Positions 1 through 13,318 of a stretch of DNA of 60,000 bases are shown here, one piece after another. Origin of the DNA: Takakia lepidozioides (lineage: Eukaryota; Streptophyta; Takakiopsida; Takakiales; Takakiaceae); assembly GCA_030704615.1 (NCBI GenBank), contig CM060731.1:6884001-6944000 (forward strand), in the 5' to 3' direction. The notes beneath the pieces are model-generated. The model worked only from the letters and a program-made list of their open reading frames with translations, did not search any database and was not told where the DNA came from. The position numbers and the translations under genes are program-made. Numbering within the stretch: the first letter of the stretch is position 1; each line of letters starts with the position of its first letter.

Positions 1-560
1 GGCGGGATATGAACTTAGGGATTTCAACTGCTTTGCTATAACAAAAGAGTTTCTCAACACGAAACTCTTGTATGTTAATGTTTTTGTTCAAAGCACTACA
101 TGCTTTTGACCAAATATGGAGGGATATGAACTAAAGGATTAAAAATACTTCGTCGTAACAAAAGAGTTTCCCAACACGAAACACTTATCCAATTGTGGTC
201 GTGTACAAAAACCTACACACTTTTGAAACAATATGGCGGGATACGAATTGAGGGATTTGAACTCATTCACCATAAAAAAAAAGTTTCTCGACACAAAACT
301 CTTGTCTGATAGTGTTATGGTTTAAGAATCTGCATGCTTTAGAACCAATATGGAGGGATATGAACTGCTTCGGCGTAGCAAAAGAGTTTCTCAACACGAA
401 ACTCTTCTCTAAGAGTGTTTTTGTTCAAAAACGTGCATGCATTTGGAACAATAAGGAAGGATACAAACTGAGGGATTTGAACTCTTTTGCCTTGACAAAA
501 GAGTTTCTAATACAAGATGCGAACTTATTCGTCTGCACAAAAGTTTCTCAACACGAAACA
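1..560. repeat. 117-bp tandem repeat (about 5 units)
   Basis: Units begin near 1, 118, 235, 352 and 455, each starting with a variant of GGMGGGATATGAACTGAGG. Each contains the block AAAGAGTTTCTCAACACGAA about 40 bases in. The spacing is 117, 117, 117 and 103. Copies have diverged by point changes and small indels. The array is cut by the left window edge, so its full length is unknown. ORFs across it have no recognisable coding pattern. Confidence 0.85.
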
Positions 561-772
561 TAAGACCAAGCCCGTGCACCCGTCCTCGTCAAGGGTTTTC
601 CAATGGTACCAAGCACCAGGGGGCCTCGCGGGTGGGGACATCTCAAACCTACAATACAAACAAAACAAACAAAACAAAACAAATGTCTCAATTCATTTAT
701 TGATATAGGAGGCTACATAGTTTATTTACTTATCTATTTTCTAATTTTGTATGTCGGTGGACTATTAAATAC
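561..772. other. AT-rich non-coding stretch
   Basis: After the tandem repeat come a G-rich block (610-640), a short (AAACA)n run near 657-682 and AT-rich DNA. I see no gene or conserved motif. Confidence 0.5.
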
Positions 773-1338
773 AGAAGACAATAGGAATAATGTTAGAACT
801 TAATGGACACGTGTGATCTGACGGTACTTTCGCCGGATTCCGGCAACTTGGGCTCCTCCGGCGGGGCCCCTGTCAAATCCTCCCCACCCCCTCTTACCTC
901 AGTTTCATTATTAATAAATACTTAAGAATCCAGGTGGTTTGCAAGCTGTGGTAGGAAGCGTGATGGTAAGGTGAAGCATTGCAGGCGGCGAGGTTCGGGG
1001 TCCGATTTTTGATGGGAGGCTCTTGTAGTGTAAACCCGGTTGATGTAACCCTCCAATTGGTGTAACCTTCTTCAACCTTGGTTTCTCATGTAATTCTAGT
1101 TAGTCCATTTTATACTTAGCCACATTTGGACTAAGTCAAATTTCGAGACCAAGTGTGGGTTAGTCTGACTGGAGTTACACTCCATTCTCTGTAACCCCGG
1201 TTTGGAGTTAACACTCCTTGAGTTCCACGTCAATCTCAAGAGAAGGTGGGGAAGATTTGACATGCCAAAAACCGGCCTACCATCTTGTCAGAGTTTGCAT
1301 GTGTGCATTAAGTTCTCACATTATTCCTATTATCTTCC
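773..1338. mobile_element. Short terminal-inverted-repeat element (MITE-like)
   Basis: The left end (about 773-810) reads AGAAGACAATAGGAATAATG and continues as GTTAGAACTTAATGGACAC. The right end (1302-1338) is its near-perfect reverse complement, giving arms of about 36 bp around an interior of about 490 bp with no coding capacity. This layout fits a non-autonomous DNA transposon. No clear target-site duplication is visible, so the superfamily is not assigned. Confidence 0.6.
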
Positions 1339-1544
1339 ATAAAATAAAGTAAAATTATTGGAAAAAAAAAATTGGTAGGAAGTTTAGGGTAAGAAATACT
1401 TTTGTACTCTTCCAGTAGGGAGCTAAAAAACTGGACATGCAAGGGACAAATATGAAAGGATTAATTGACTGGAACTCTAAAAACACTGGAACTAAATGCA
1501 GGAGAACTGAAGGGATAAAAATGAATATAGATAAGAACGTCCAG

Positions 1545-1684
1545 TGAATTTACAGAGCCTACTGCTCAACACACATGCCCAATGGACGGTCTGAAGGCAC
1601 ATGTGGAAGGATTGAACCCAAGATCACCTAGGTTATGCACAGGCAAGGCACAAACACCCAACCACTGGGCTACCTGCTCAAGTG
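1545..1684 (-). mobile_element. tRNA-derived SINE, copy 1
   Basis: Read on the minus strand, the element starts with an RNA polymerase III box A (TAGCCCAGTGG, a perfect fit to TRGCNNAGTGG). About 45 bases later comes a box B (GGTTCAATCC). A unique tail ends in CTCTGTAAATTCA. A second copy with the same head and tail lies at 16896-17026, which confirms a dispersed family. Confidence 0.75.
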
Positions 1685-1926
1685 AGAAACTGGATGTGAT
1701 GAAACTGAAGGGGAACTGAATGTTAAAGGAAGGAGAAAAGCAGGGATGTCTCTGCTTAGTAAGTTAGTAGGGAGGAGCCAATAAAAGTAATAAGCATCAG
1801 AATAGTAAGTTAGGAGTAAGTTGGGAACAAAAGCCAGGTGTGGGGTAGGGAGCGCAGAGTGGGTTCTGCCGACGGCGATGGCGACCACGCTCCACTCCAT
1901 CTAGTGTACTCCAGTGCTGCAGCTTC

Positions 1927-4900
1927 ATGGATCCCGGGATCATCAAAATACTCGAGGATGACGAGGTTTGTCTCCCGCTACACCGTGAAATCGTGTTGCA
2001 GATCGAGAGATTGCCTTCTGAGGGTGATTTGTAGTGCTCATCGTGGTGGCAGGTTTATCTGAGGCTCATTTCCGCATTACACTGTTGCTCAAGATGAAGA
2101 GGTCTAGCCCCTGGTAACAAAGAGAGCGGTGTTTCGGTTTCAGATATATTGTTAAATATGGTAATTTTGAGGGAGACAATGTGAGCGGTGTGCTGGTGTT
2201 ATGTAAACGTTGTTCCACTTTTCTCATTAGACGACTTAAGATGACTTATCCCTTGGTAATCTGTGAATCACGCTCTGGTTTCAGATTCTTTTCCGCGAGA
2301 TTATGCGGAGTGTTCCAAATTATGCTCGTGAAGTTCATTTGCGTAGGAGTCGGAGTGGCACAGGAGCCAGTTAGGTCTATGGGCAGCGATGCCATCTTGT
2401 TTGTTTAGGAAGGGGCTGATCACCATATCTACGTGCTGCCAGAAAAAAAACCTGATCCTTGCTAGAAGCTGTCATGCAATTCATGAATTTGAATATCTTC
2501 CTCAGAGGGAGAAGGCAAGTGCCTAGTAGGTTTTTACTTCAAGATTAGGGGTTGTGGATTGGCACTTATTTGCTAAGTTCTTCGTAAGGACAAACCCTCA
2601 AATTATATTCGAAGCACAATGCCCTACCACCCATTAGGTCGAGTGCCAGTTGAAGGTTCAGAGAGAGACAGGTAAAGATGTCATGGAAACAGATATCTTA
2701 AGGATGCCTAGCCCACTCTGCGGAAGGGTAGTGCTTCAGGACTCCATAGCGGAAATAACTGGCATTTAGTTTTAGAAGAAGGTGAAGAATGTAGCCAGTG
2801 ACCACATTGAGCCCTAATCGCTGCAGGAGGCTGTCTTACCTTTGTTCTCTCTTTCTGCAGTCCACTTATGCTCCTTCTATTTTTGAGGGCAGTGCAACCA
2901 CAGATACACGTGTTACTTCTGAGCTGCCATAGGAAAACACTGGAAGTTCATGTTTTATAGTGCACTGCCCTCAAAATAACTTTTAACTTCTTGTACATGG
3001 ATTTCCAATGCTGCTCGAGGGCTATGGAAATCTCAGGATGGGTTCACAGCCTTGGGGGTGAAGTCCCCACAAGCCTGCTGGTATCTGTGGGGCTACTGCG
3101 ACTGCTGCTGTAGCCCATCTTCACAGGGAATCAGCCGTACCTTTTCTTCTTTGGCATATGATGAATGTGTATTTGGTGTGGCTTTTAACTATTTAAACTG
3201 ACCCGTTGCTTCTCTACGTGTTGGCTTGGGAGTCTCACTGTCCTCGTAGGCAGTATGTCCTGCTTTTTCTGTCTGAATTGGGACCAGGGACAACCAGCAC
3301 ATCCTTGGTGCCAGCATTCCTGTGCCAGCATGAAGGATTTTGGAATCGGTTTTGTTTCGCTTTCTCTCCGGCAGTACCAACTTATTAACTGAATCTTTAA
3401 AACAAGTTTGTCATGGAAAGGCAACATAAATCAGAAAGACATCTTTAACAGTTGCATGGTGGGACAGGATGATAATGCAGCCCCAGTGTCGGGGGCAGAA
3501 GTTGATGCATTGGCTGCGGTGTTGAAAGGAGACCTTGGTGGTGTGGCAGCTGCTGCTGCGGCAGCAGCTTATGGCCTTGCACATTCTGGGAATGGCAGTT
3601 TACAGCCCTTGTCTTCCGATTCTCCTGCCACGGCCTCTGCTCCACCCCCCACAGGTTGGTATAATAAATTATTCTGAGTGGAACCTCTCCTAATTCAGAT
3701 CCATTCATAACTGTTGCTCAAATGATGCCATGGTGGCATTCTTTTCATGGTTTCTTGATGTCAGTGCAACAGGAGGTCACTTGGTATGAGCAGAAGGTAT
3801 TTGCCATAACCCCTGAACAGACACAACTCACTTATCAACACACGTCTCTGGATTGGGAAAAAAGACTCTGACAACTGCCCTCCTAGAAGGACCTGGGTGG
3901 TAGACGTTTTACTGATTAAGAAATAGCAAATGTTATAACAGAGATCTTTTTCACCCACCTTCATTTTATTGGTAAGGTACACATTGAGGGGATTTAGTAT
4001 CCTATACAAGGTGCACGTGCTGCTTCCAAATCCTTTGCAAAAGGAGCACCTTGGTATGGATAACTCGCATATGAGCAAGCTTTTTAATTTCCAACAGAAA
4101 ACTGATGCAAGGAATGGAGGGAGATATTCCTGGATGTTAAGTCTTGTTGCATCAGTTGTCTTTATCTCCATAATTCGTGTACCTCACTGGTTTGTCTTGT
4201 GCTTCTGGCAGATGGTCTGGATGTTGCATTTGTCAGAAGCAGATCTTATGTGTATAATATCCAAGATAGGCCACTGAGGATGCATAAGGTGGGTAGAGGT
4301 AGGTAACTTAAGGTTGGTTTATGGTTGCTCAGGGCACAATAATCAAGGCCTCTCTCTTGGGCCTGCACAAACGGCACAATGGCACAAGCTTACTCCACAG
4401 CAGCAACAGCAATACCTGCAACGCATGCAGCAGCAGCAGTTGGGTCAACCACCGAAACGATCAGGTGGCATGAGTCAAGGCATCTCATTTGGGGCATTGA
4501 TGCCCTTGCTTCAATCACATCTGCCTCCGGAGAAGAACCAGCAGCTCAATGCGTTGTACCAAAGGTTCAAGGTGAGGATTGGTAAGACTTATATCTGTTA
4601 TGAAAGGAGCCTGCACAACTGTCGGAAGATGATGTCGGTCACTTGAAATCCAGATGTCTATGCTTTGACAAAGAAGGGAGTGCCCTACGTGATGTATTTT
4701 CTGTGTGTTTGCCTACACACTACATTTTGGTGGTGTGGCTTGCAGAGGAATGAGATAACAAGAGAAGACTTTGTAAGAGGCGCCAGAGTGATTGTTGGAG
4801 ATCAGGTGTTGGTTCAGACAATCCGGCAGATGCATTTGAAGGTAGGCTCTGCCTGGGCTGTCCTGGAATGATGGGTTTGATGTTGAACTATACGTCCTTC

Positions 4901-7900
4901 TGTCTTTGTACTGATTGGACTGTTGTACTGGCCTGGAGTATGCAGAAACAGCACCAGCATCAACAGCAAAGACAACCGCAGTCGCATCCGCAGCAGCTAC
5001 CTACCTCTGCTCACCCATCTACTCCTTCAACCTCAACATTACCCTCCAAGTCACCACATGACCAGGCCTCCATGTCGAATCCGGACCAACCACAGGACCA
5101 CTCTTTGGTTCAGCAGTCGTCTTCGCAGCCCCTGCAAGCTCTATCTCTTCAGCAGCAACATCAACACCAGCAGCAACAACATCAACATCAACAGCAACAG
5201 CAACAGAAGCTTGAAGCACAGCCATTGTCACAACCCAGCCTGTCAACACCTCCATTGCTGCCGCAGCCTCAGATGCAGCCTCAGCAAAGTAGACCAGCAG
5301 AGCAGCAACAGGCAGAAGTAGGACAGATGGCTTCCACTCTCGTACAACCCATAAAGCATGAAGTAGAGAAGACCTCAGTGTCACCACTGCCGATTCCACA
5401 AGCACTCCAAGCACCATCACAAGGCTCCTTTGCTTCGTTTCAGCCACGCCCATCGTCTTTAGGGACCCCCCAGGCTATGGGCAGTGGGAGCCAACCATCA
5501 CAGGCCCAGGCACAGGCACAGAGAGCTCCAACACCACCACAATTCAGTGGCTTACATGGGAAGCCGCAGTTTGCTCAGCCTAAGCTGGGAGTACAAACAC
5601 CTGTCCCGGACACTGCTTCCCAGCCACTGCCAGAGAAACCACTTTCAAAATATGCCAGACAGAAACTCCGAAGGGAACAAAAAAAACAAGAAGAAGAAGA
5701 GAGGATGCGCAAGCTGCAGGAAGCGGATAGATTGAGGAAGCTGCAAAGTGGGGCAATTGCCGGCCATCCTCCAGCACCGCAGTCAGCAGCAGCACTATCT
5801 ATGCCTCTGGACGGGCCACAACCTCACCCCAAGTTACTCGAAAAGCAGCGAGCAGCACAAACACTTACGTCTGTTAAACAGGAACCTTTGATTGACCATC
5901 ATGCAGGTGGCCTTCAAAGAGCACAATCTATGCAACCTCCTACAAAGGGGCAAGAGTTGTATCAAGGGCAAATAGTGCTCAAAGTCCCAGGGCAAATACA
6001 GTTGTCGGAGACAGTTTCTCTCCCATTATCTGTGAACAGAGAACAGACCCCTTTGTCCACCTCACAGGCCGGATGTGGGCTAACTCGTTATCCGAGCATT
6101 CCTAGCCCTTCCTCCTCTCTCCACTCAAGCATGCCAGTTGCCGCTGCCTCAGTTGGTATGGCAGCACATCCTACCTATGGTGCACCAGTGATCCACCCAC
6201 CTGTTGCACAAAAGCAGGTGACATATTCAGTAGTGTCAAATGATTCTTCCTCTTATCAGTTTCTCTGTGTAGATCTTAATCTGGGAGTGATGTAGAAACA
6301 AATAAAGAAGATTATCTCCGTAGATGTCCTCATGTAAGTGTTAGAGTGTTTGTTTAGTTCTGATGCTTGGAAGCTGTGGAGGATGGCTGCGCAGGTGGTG
6401 CAGCAACCTTACACAGCGTCTGTTGCTGCTCAAGTAGGCATTCCAGTGACTCCCACCTCTGGATCGTCTTTGGTTGCTGGAATTGCAAGCATGCCAGTGG
6501 CAGCGAGTGGAGTATCTGGACATGGTCAGCCTCCAATTCAGATGCAAGGAATGGCCACAACACCTGTACCCCTACCTTCCAATGCTGCGTCCAAGACCCC
6601 TCCAAAGAAACCAATAGTAGGCCAGAAGAAGCCAGCTGAGACGATGGCTCAAGCTTTGCAAACACCAAGGTTTGTTGGGTTTTTCAACTGAATAGGGTTT
6701 GAAAATATGGATATTTGACCGCCAGTGGAAAGCAGCTTGCTTCGGCACTTGCTTCTTCAGGGAGTTCGCCAAAGAGAGATAAAGTAGTTCTACTCTCAGA
6801 TGGTGTGAGGTGGATATATCTGCACCTAGTGATGAAGGCCTGAACAGAACCCAACCTTGGAGACTTGACTAAATCACCTGGCACTTTTATTATCTTCAGC
6901 ATGAGATGCATCTTGAACTGCTTCATTGCATGTGCTGATGGCATGTTGGCATGGATGGCAGCAAGAAGCAGAAGGTGCAGGGAGGAGATGGTGATCAGAG
7001 TATTGACCAGCTAAATGATGTCACAGCTGTCAGTGGGGTGAACCTGCGGGTAGGCTTTCCTCCCATATCTGTTGTCAACTCAACTCTTCAGTAAAAGTAT
7101 CCATGTGTATGGAAGTCGAATCTGTTGACACGTAGTAGGTTTCCTGCACCATGCCATGTCAAAGGGAAAACTGGTTTCTTTTCCTTTGGAAAATGCTTTC
7201 CTGGCTTCCAAGCATTAGTATGTTGTAGTGGGTGCTGGTTACAGCTATATCTTGTCTTGGATCTGTACTCTTTTCTGCACACTGTTCTATTCTTAAATCC
7301 AGGCTTGTGTCAATTGCAGGAAGAGGAGGAGCAATTGCTGGCAGGACCAAAAGAGGAGAGCCGGACCACGGAAGCTATGCGCAAGTTTGTCCAGGATGAA
7401 GAGGATCGGTTGTTCCTTGAGAAGGGGCCTTTGCGCACTAAAGTTCGTGCCATCGGTATAACCTCTTTACTGTCACACATGCAGACGACTGTCTCAATTT
7501 CTGTTGACGATAGCTGGGGTGGCACGTGCAATCTTTTTAGTCAGAATTGAATCTAATGTGTGGACTATGATGGGTTGCAGCAGCGAAATGTGGCATTAGG
7601 AGCGTAAGTGAAGACGTAGAGCGATGTCTGTCCATGGTATTTGATTCTGCTCTTCAAATCACCTTCCGCAGAAAATGCCTGTAGCTTCTACTCTATCAGA
7701 ACAGTGTTCGAGCTTCTGGTCTTTCTTTCTTTGACGCATTAGTATATTGCTTATCCTCTTGTGAATTCTGCAGAGGGGATTCTCAAACTGCAGAGTGCTT
7801 CATTGACCTGACTGTCATGCTGAACTTTACAGTGCGCTGAGGAGCGACTCCGGAGCATGTTGTACAAACTCATCAAACTTTCCAAACAGGTACTGGGTCC

Positions 7901-10832
7901 TGCATAATATGGAACCTACCTTGGTGCTCTTCAAAGAGAAGGTCTTGCTCTGTACTTTTATGAAATAGCTACGTGCGACCTGACAGGCATGGTGGGTATG
8001 ACAGCGCTGTGACATAGAAAAGGATATGCACAAGATTGTGGTGACTTCAGATATCCGCAGGCAAGTGCTACTTATGAAGAAAAAAGCTAAGGAGGCTTTT
8101 GAGAGAAGGCGGGCAGAAGAGAATGAACGCTTGCTCAAGCTGAATGAGGTCAGTTTTGGTGTATTGATTGGGGAATGAAAAGTACTGCATCGAATCACAC
8201 TAACTACTAAAAGCTTGAGTGGTCATTATCGTTGCTCAAAGTGTCCACACATGCGTTTTGTCAGTTCTTCATAAATTAAAGCCAGAAATGAGCCATAGAT
8301 GATGGGTGCATAGGAATGGATTGACATCAATACCTGTGAAGTAGGAGAGAGCTAGATGAACGTGATTCTGCGATTAAGGTGCCATTGAATATTGCACGTG
8401 GTGCATGGTCTAGATACATCTAAGCTGGAATTGGCGGTGTGTTTTTTCCAGAAGGATAAGGGATCTTTGCCTGATGCTGAAAAGGAGGAGCTGCGAGCCA
8501 AGGCACAAAAGGTAGCATATCCTGATCATCCATACCCATCCAAGTTCTTGTGTTTGAGGCTTCCATTATTGTTGATATCAATTACGACTTAGGTTTGTGG
8601 CTATATTGTGGCACCAGGGAAGCATCAGCCAGCATGGATGCCAAGTGTGGGTCTACAGGCCTTGGTAGTACTGGTCTGCACTTAGTGAAGTATTGAAGGC
8701 CTTAGACATGTACCCTCAAATCCCCAACACTGCATTTGCGGCTTGGTGCCTAAATTGCAATTTGGGGGCTGTCGTGCACATGGTCCAGAACATTGGGTGC
8801 CGGCAATCCCTGTAGCAAACTTTAGGTCAATACCCAGTTTAATGTCCCTGGATACAGTGTGACAGACTTTCTGCCTCTTGGACTTGGACAGGCACAGCAG
8901 GAGGAGGATGATAAGCTAAGGGCAAATGCAGCAAATGTTGCAGCACGGGCTGCGGTAGGAGCAGATGACATGCTTATGAAATGGCAAATGATGGCTGCTC
9001 AAGGCCTGGCAAAACGGCAGGGAGGAGACACCGGTCTGTGTCTTCACCATGTTGTCTGGTTGCATGTTGGTATCATCTAAGAGTGTTCTGACCTTCAACA
9101 ACAGGTTTATCTAGAGGTGCCTTTGATGATATCTGCATTGGATGCACCTGGTCTGTCTTCGTTTTATCTGGTTGTGTTGGTATCAAGTAAGAGGGTTCTG
9201 ACCTGCACCAACTCCTTTTTACCAAATGGTGCCTGTGATAATTTTGGCATTGAATGCATCTCTTGTATTATGTCTTCCATGTGTATGCATAGCGTTCTAC
9301 CCTATTCCACGTGAACTTAGAGCAGACAATATTGGGCATTGGGGTCAATGTTGATGGGATATGATATATGTTTGGCGTGCCATCGGTCTGAAACGTTGCA
9401 AGTTATGGAAATTATAGACAGTACCTCGGACTGCAAACCAAAGACGGCAGTTGACTGGGTTGGGTTGGTGACAGCCAATGATGCTGGGCAAGCAGGAACA
9501 ACAGATGAGAGTAGCAGCCGAATGGAAGACCACAAACATGAGAATGGGGAAACTGTGTTGGGTCCTGGGCGGCCGGATGCCGATGGAGATGGACCCACCG
9601 CAGCTGCTGCCACGGGTAGACCTCCAGGTATGTATGGAAATAGGAGTGACTAGACTAAGCATCAAATCCACTTGATTTGTCCACCTTTTTGCAGTATTTT
9701 CAACAGCTAACTGCCAATCATATTTATAGACAAGACCCTAGGAGTTTGCCACCTAATCCAGCTCCCTGAAAATTTCACATCAATTAGGGGCTTGCCACGA
9801 GGGGTCTTCTTTGTATGCTCCCACGGGGGAATGCTGGAGGCCTCAAATCCTTGATTGTGAAAATTATATGTGAAATTTAAAATTGGAAGATCAGTTTGGT
9901 GCAGTGGATACTTTACCTTAGAGCAAAACCATTAGTTTATATGCCTATGCCTGGACTCAAGTTTCCCTCCTGCATGACACAAAGATGTGATTGAGGGCTT
10001 GTTCTTGATTTTCAAGCTAATCTGCGAGGGTGATAGAGAACTTCCAATTTTGGCCAGGGTGGCAGCGTATTCAGACTAACCACAGGAAAGTATGGGTGTC
10101 AAAGAGGCCACTACAGTTTGGTGAGGCATTTAAGGGCTAACGCCAATCAATCCTACCTATCCGTTATCTTTGTACTTCAATGTTTTTTGGTAGTCAATGC
10201 AGGTTTCAACTTCAGGTCCTCTGTATGGAGCAAACCTGTACATCTGGCTTCTAGGGAAGACTTTTGTTGCACCTAGCCATACCTTGCCAAGTTGTGTGAG
10301 GGTAAGACTTACCTGAGTGCTCCATCTCAGGTAATGACAAGTGATATAAGGGCTGGGATTGGCATCTTCTGAAAAACCATGATGGTGATTCCAGCACTAA
10401 GGGTACAGCATCGTGACAGCAGAGGTGGTGGTGGGTTTCCATTAATTCACCGCAAATTGAATGACCTGAAATAAAGGGTCATAACATGGATCATTGTGTT
10501 TGGCAATTCTGACTATCCTAGGCAACCACTAGCCAGAATATGCTCTTAGACCTCCACCCTATGCTGGATGTTTCAGCAAATAATTATGTGGTCTTAAATA
10601 CTGATGTCCTTCTGTGGCAGGTCCTGGTCCAGGACTAGGAAGAGGCAGTAACATGGTGCGCCGACCTAGCATGGCTTCCCAGGCAGGAAGGGCCCAGCGC
10701 ACCATCAGCATGAAAGACGTGATAGCCTTTTTGGAAAGGGAGCCTCAAATGTCCAAGTCTACTCTCTTGTATCGGTTGTATGAGCGGAAGCGCAAACAAT
10801 CTTCTGAAGTTGGTCCAGTAAAACGAAACTAG
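1927..10832 (+). CDS. TAF4: TAF4, TFIID subunit 4 (16 exons)
   Basis: TAF4 is a TBP-associated factor of the RNA polymerase II general factor TFIID and dimerises with TAF12 through a histone-like fold. Phase-consistent exons: 1927-1965, 3468-3654, 4333-4571, 4746-4841, 4946-6217, 6395-6669, 6726-6809, 6962-7049, 7320-7455, 7581-7636, 7833-7889, 8005-8148, 8452-8511, 8892-9033, 9475-9627, 10621-10832. Together they give 3240 nt, or 1079 aa. Exon 1 is only 13 codons ([13 protein letters not shown]), matching the plant TAF4 start. An RST domain lies at about 126-187 (exons 3-4). A Q/P-rich low-complexity region fills exon 5 (188-611). The conserved TAF4 C-terminal domain begins near residue 742 ([17 protein letters not shown]) and ends with [14 protein letters not shown]. 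No frameshift or internal stop is needed. Exon 7 is the least certain exon. Confidence 0.93.
9050..9275. repeat. Imperfect direct repeat inside TAF4 intron 14
   Basis: The block TGGTTGcatgTTGGTATCA...AAGAG.GTTCTGACC near 9058 recurs near 9171, followed in both by GGTGCCT and GATNAT..GCATTG. The period is about 114 bp. It is a local duplication in intronic DNA with no coding potential. Confidence 0.55.
9895..10045 (+). other. Possible SINE-like remnant in TAF4 intron 15
   Basis: A box-A-like start (TTGGTGCAGTGGATACTTT) is followed by a degenerate box-B-like GGACTCAAGTTTCC about 50 bases later. The 990-bp intron holds no other recognisable feature. The match to pol III boxes is weak. Confidence 0.25.
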
Positions 10833-11017
10833 AATGGTTGTGTGTATAGGTGCACAGGTGTCCCAATTTGGACCCAACTGTGATACATTGCTAGATAAAT
10901 TTATCCGGGAGTAGATTAGAATACACAACTTGAGGTGTTGAGCTGTAGGAAAGTGGGCAAGGCTTAGGTAGGTTGCAGCCACCCTTCTTCCTCACTAAAG
11001 AGAAGTTTTCTATGGAG

Positions 11018-11285
11018 GAGAGCGCTATTTGCGCTCCGAAATGGTCACTCGTGGAGTGGATGTTTAGCATCTTCCTCCAATGCCCATCGTAGGCTTCAGA
11101 TGGGTGCCAATCGTTTAGGGGCCATGTTGCTTTGGAGTCCTGATGCCGCCTATATTGAGAGCGCTATTTGTTCTCCGAAATGGTGGATGTTTAGCATCTT
11201 CCTCCAATGCCCATTGTAGGGTTCAGATGGGTGCCAATTGTTTAGGGGCCATGTTGCATTGGAGTTCTGATGCTACCTCTATTTG
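11018..11285. repeat. 139-bp tandem duplication downstream of TAF4
   Basis: The block beginning GAGAGCGCTATTTG at 11018 repeats at 11157 with about 90% identity, except for a deletion of about 12 bases after CCGAAATGGT in the second copy. It lies in the TAF4 3' flank or 3' UTR. Confidence 0.8.
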
Positions 11286-13140
11286 AGGGGCATAGGTGCA
11301 TATCTCACCGGTAGATTCAGTGTTTGGTGCCTCATGCCATATGGATTGCATGGGCTGGCTTTTCATTAAAAACCCAGCAATCTTGTTGTCAAGTGCAGGC
11401 TATATTCTCTAATGGCATGGCCATGCTCTGTCTGCTAGATGTGTCTTTCTTTCCATCCTTTGTTCTTGTTGGATTGTGTGGCTACAATGAAATGAGTTCA
11501 TTCTGTGAAAGGGGTTCAAAACAAGGCATGCTGAAATGGCTTGTGTCAATGTTGAAATAGTTCAATAGTATGTGTTGTACTCAGAAGCAGACTGTGTAAT
11601 AATCAAGTAGTGTTTTCACAGCTCTAGCAGTACAAGGCATGGCCTTAGCAGACCCTTGTGCCCTAAAGTGAATGCTGACAATTGGGTATGGAGTATAATG
11701 GCGACAAATTGAAGGCACTGTGTGGTGGCAGTGCCAGGTTTCCAAAAATTCTTAGTCGCCACAGGAGATCTTGCCAGTCAACTAGAGCTGATTCTGTATT
11801 GTAGCAACTGAGACATTGCTGTAGTGATTGAAGCTTTTTTTGGTTTTGGCAAGCCTCATGCATGTGAGTATGTGCTAAACTGCTAGTTCTCAACATGTTT
11901 GCAGCTCATAAATAAATGCATGTCTGGCAGCATATCAGTTGATAAATATATGGTTGGAGCCTGCCAGAAGGTAACCCCCTCCCTTCAGAACTTGTTGCTG
12001 TTTGTAGCTATGACGAGACAGCCACAACGACTTCATCTCTCTCATCACTCATCTCTGTCTCTCACTTATTTTATGATGTGGAGTTATTCACTTACATATC
12101 CTCAAAACTTTTCTGAAGATGGGAGTGAAACATCTGGTAAGGCCTGGGAAGTAGTAAGGTTTGTAGTCATGGTGTCAACAAGCACACACGTACAGTTTTG
12201 CCAGCTTAAATGCACTGCCACTGATGGCCCCCAGAAGTGTCCAACATACCTGTTACCAATTTACCAGGGCTCTAGTTCTACGTGTAGCCATTATGTGACA
12301 AGGGCGAAATTTAAGCAGTAGTGGATGGAGTCACCTGTTCTTTTGGTGAGGACCAAAGACTAGCATTGATTGTGGAGGTGAGGGTCTTAGTTTTGACAAT
12401 CTCAATTGCAGGAGAACCAACAATACAATAATGTGTTTGCAAACGAAAGACATTTCAACTGAAATCTACAAATAGTTACTCCTTGAGGGCATTTAAAGTA
12501 GGATTCGTGCAAAGTTAATGAGGTGCATAAATGCACTTGAAGGTGTGTGCTGAGTGCCGAGTCCATAAACAAGGTGCCATAAACATGGGCACTTCGCCCT
12601 CCAGTCTTTGTGAGTCAGGAATGCCCCCCTCCCTTTGTAATCCGGGTTTTCGGTTGTCGGTAGTGCTTGATGAATGCTTGTTTGTGTTGGATGGAAGAGC
12701 CCGCAAAGCTGTGACTCGATATATTTAGCTCGAACACTGTGACTGACAGCTAGTTGCTGTCCAGGTCGTGAGAGGTGGCGAGTGGGAACAGAGTGGACAG
12801 TGATAACCGAACTCAAGATCCCTGTAGGAATGGATGGGATACTTATAAAAGAAATGATTAGTTGGAAGAGCATGAACTACCTGCATGTTCTTTTTGGGCG
12901 CCTTACGTGGAGGCCTTGATAGAAAATGTTCTCTTTGATTCCACATTCCGAGCAGCAAAGCTTGTCTCGTTGTGCTTGCATTAACGGCGGGTAATGATGG
13001 GTACCCGTTCACTTTGTGCAGTGTCGGAGTGGCATGATGGAACTCTGAGCTCAGGTTCTTTGGTTATTAGTTATTACATTGGGCCGAAATTGCTCACAAG
13101 TTCTATGTGGGGAGTACTGTTCAAAAGCTAGATTTGAGCT
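11286..13140. other. Intergenic stretch, no gene recognised
   Basis: Only short ORFs without family features are present. A polyadenylation-like AATAAA lies near 11911. A minus-strand stretch at 12886-13012 has an ATG and a GT donor-like end but no recognisable product, so no gene is called. Confidence 0.5.
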
Positions 13141-13318
13141 AGTTTTGATTATACTGCCAAAGAGCTGCCATAGATTTCCTGGCAAAAACCCAGATTTGTG
13201 AAAGCTAAGTTTTGATTATACTGCCAAAGAGCTGTCATAGATTTCCTGGAAAAAACCCAGATTTGTGAAAGCTAAGTTTTGATTATACGGCCAAAGAGCT
13301 GCCACAGTTTCCTGGAAA
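13141..13318. repeat. 67-bp tandem repeat, about 2.6 copies
   Basis: AGTTTTGATTATACTGCCAA begins at 13141, 13208 and 13275 (the third copy reads ACGGCCAA). Each copy is followed by AGAGCTGYCA and a TTTCCTGG block. It is non-coding and lies downstream of the FLA 3' end. Confidence 0.85.

Noticed and set aside
5019-5453. Minus-strand ORF of 144 codons inside TAF4 exon 5
   Set aside because: Antisense to the CAG/CAA-rich Gln region, which leaves the reverse frame open by composition.
12493-13012. Minus-strand ORFs with an exon-like segment (12886-13012) and a GT donor
   Set aside because: No recognisable domain, no matching downstream exon in phase, and ordinary composition; probably chance.
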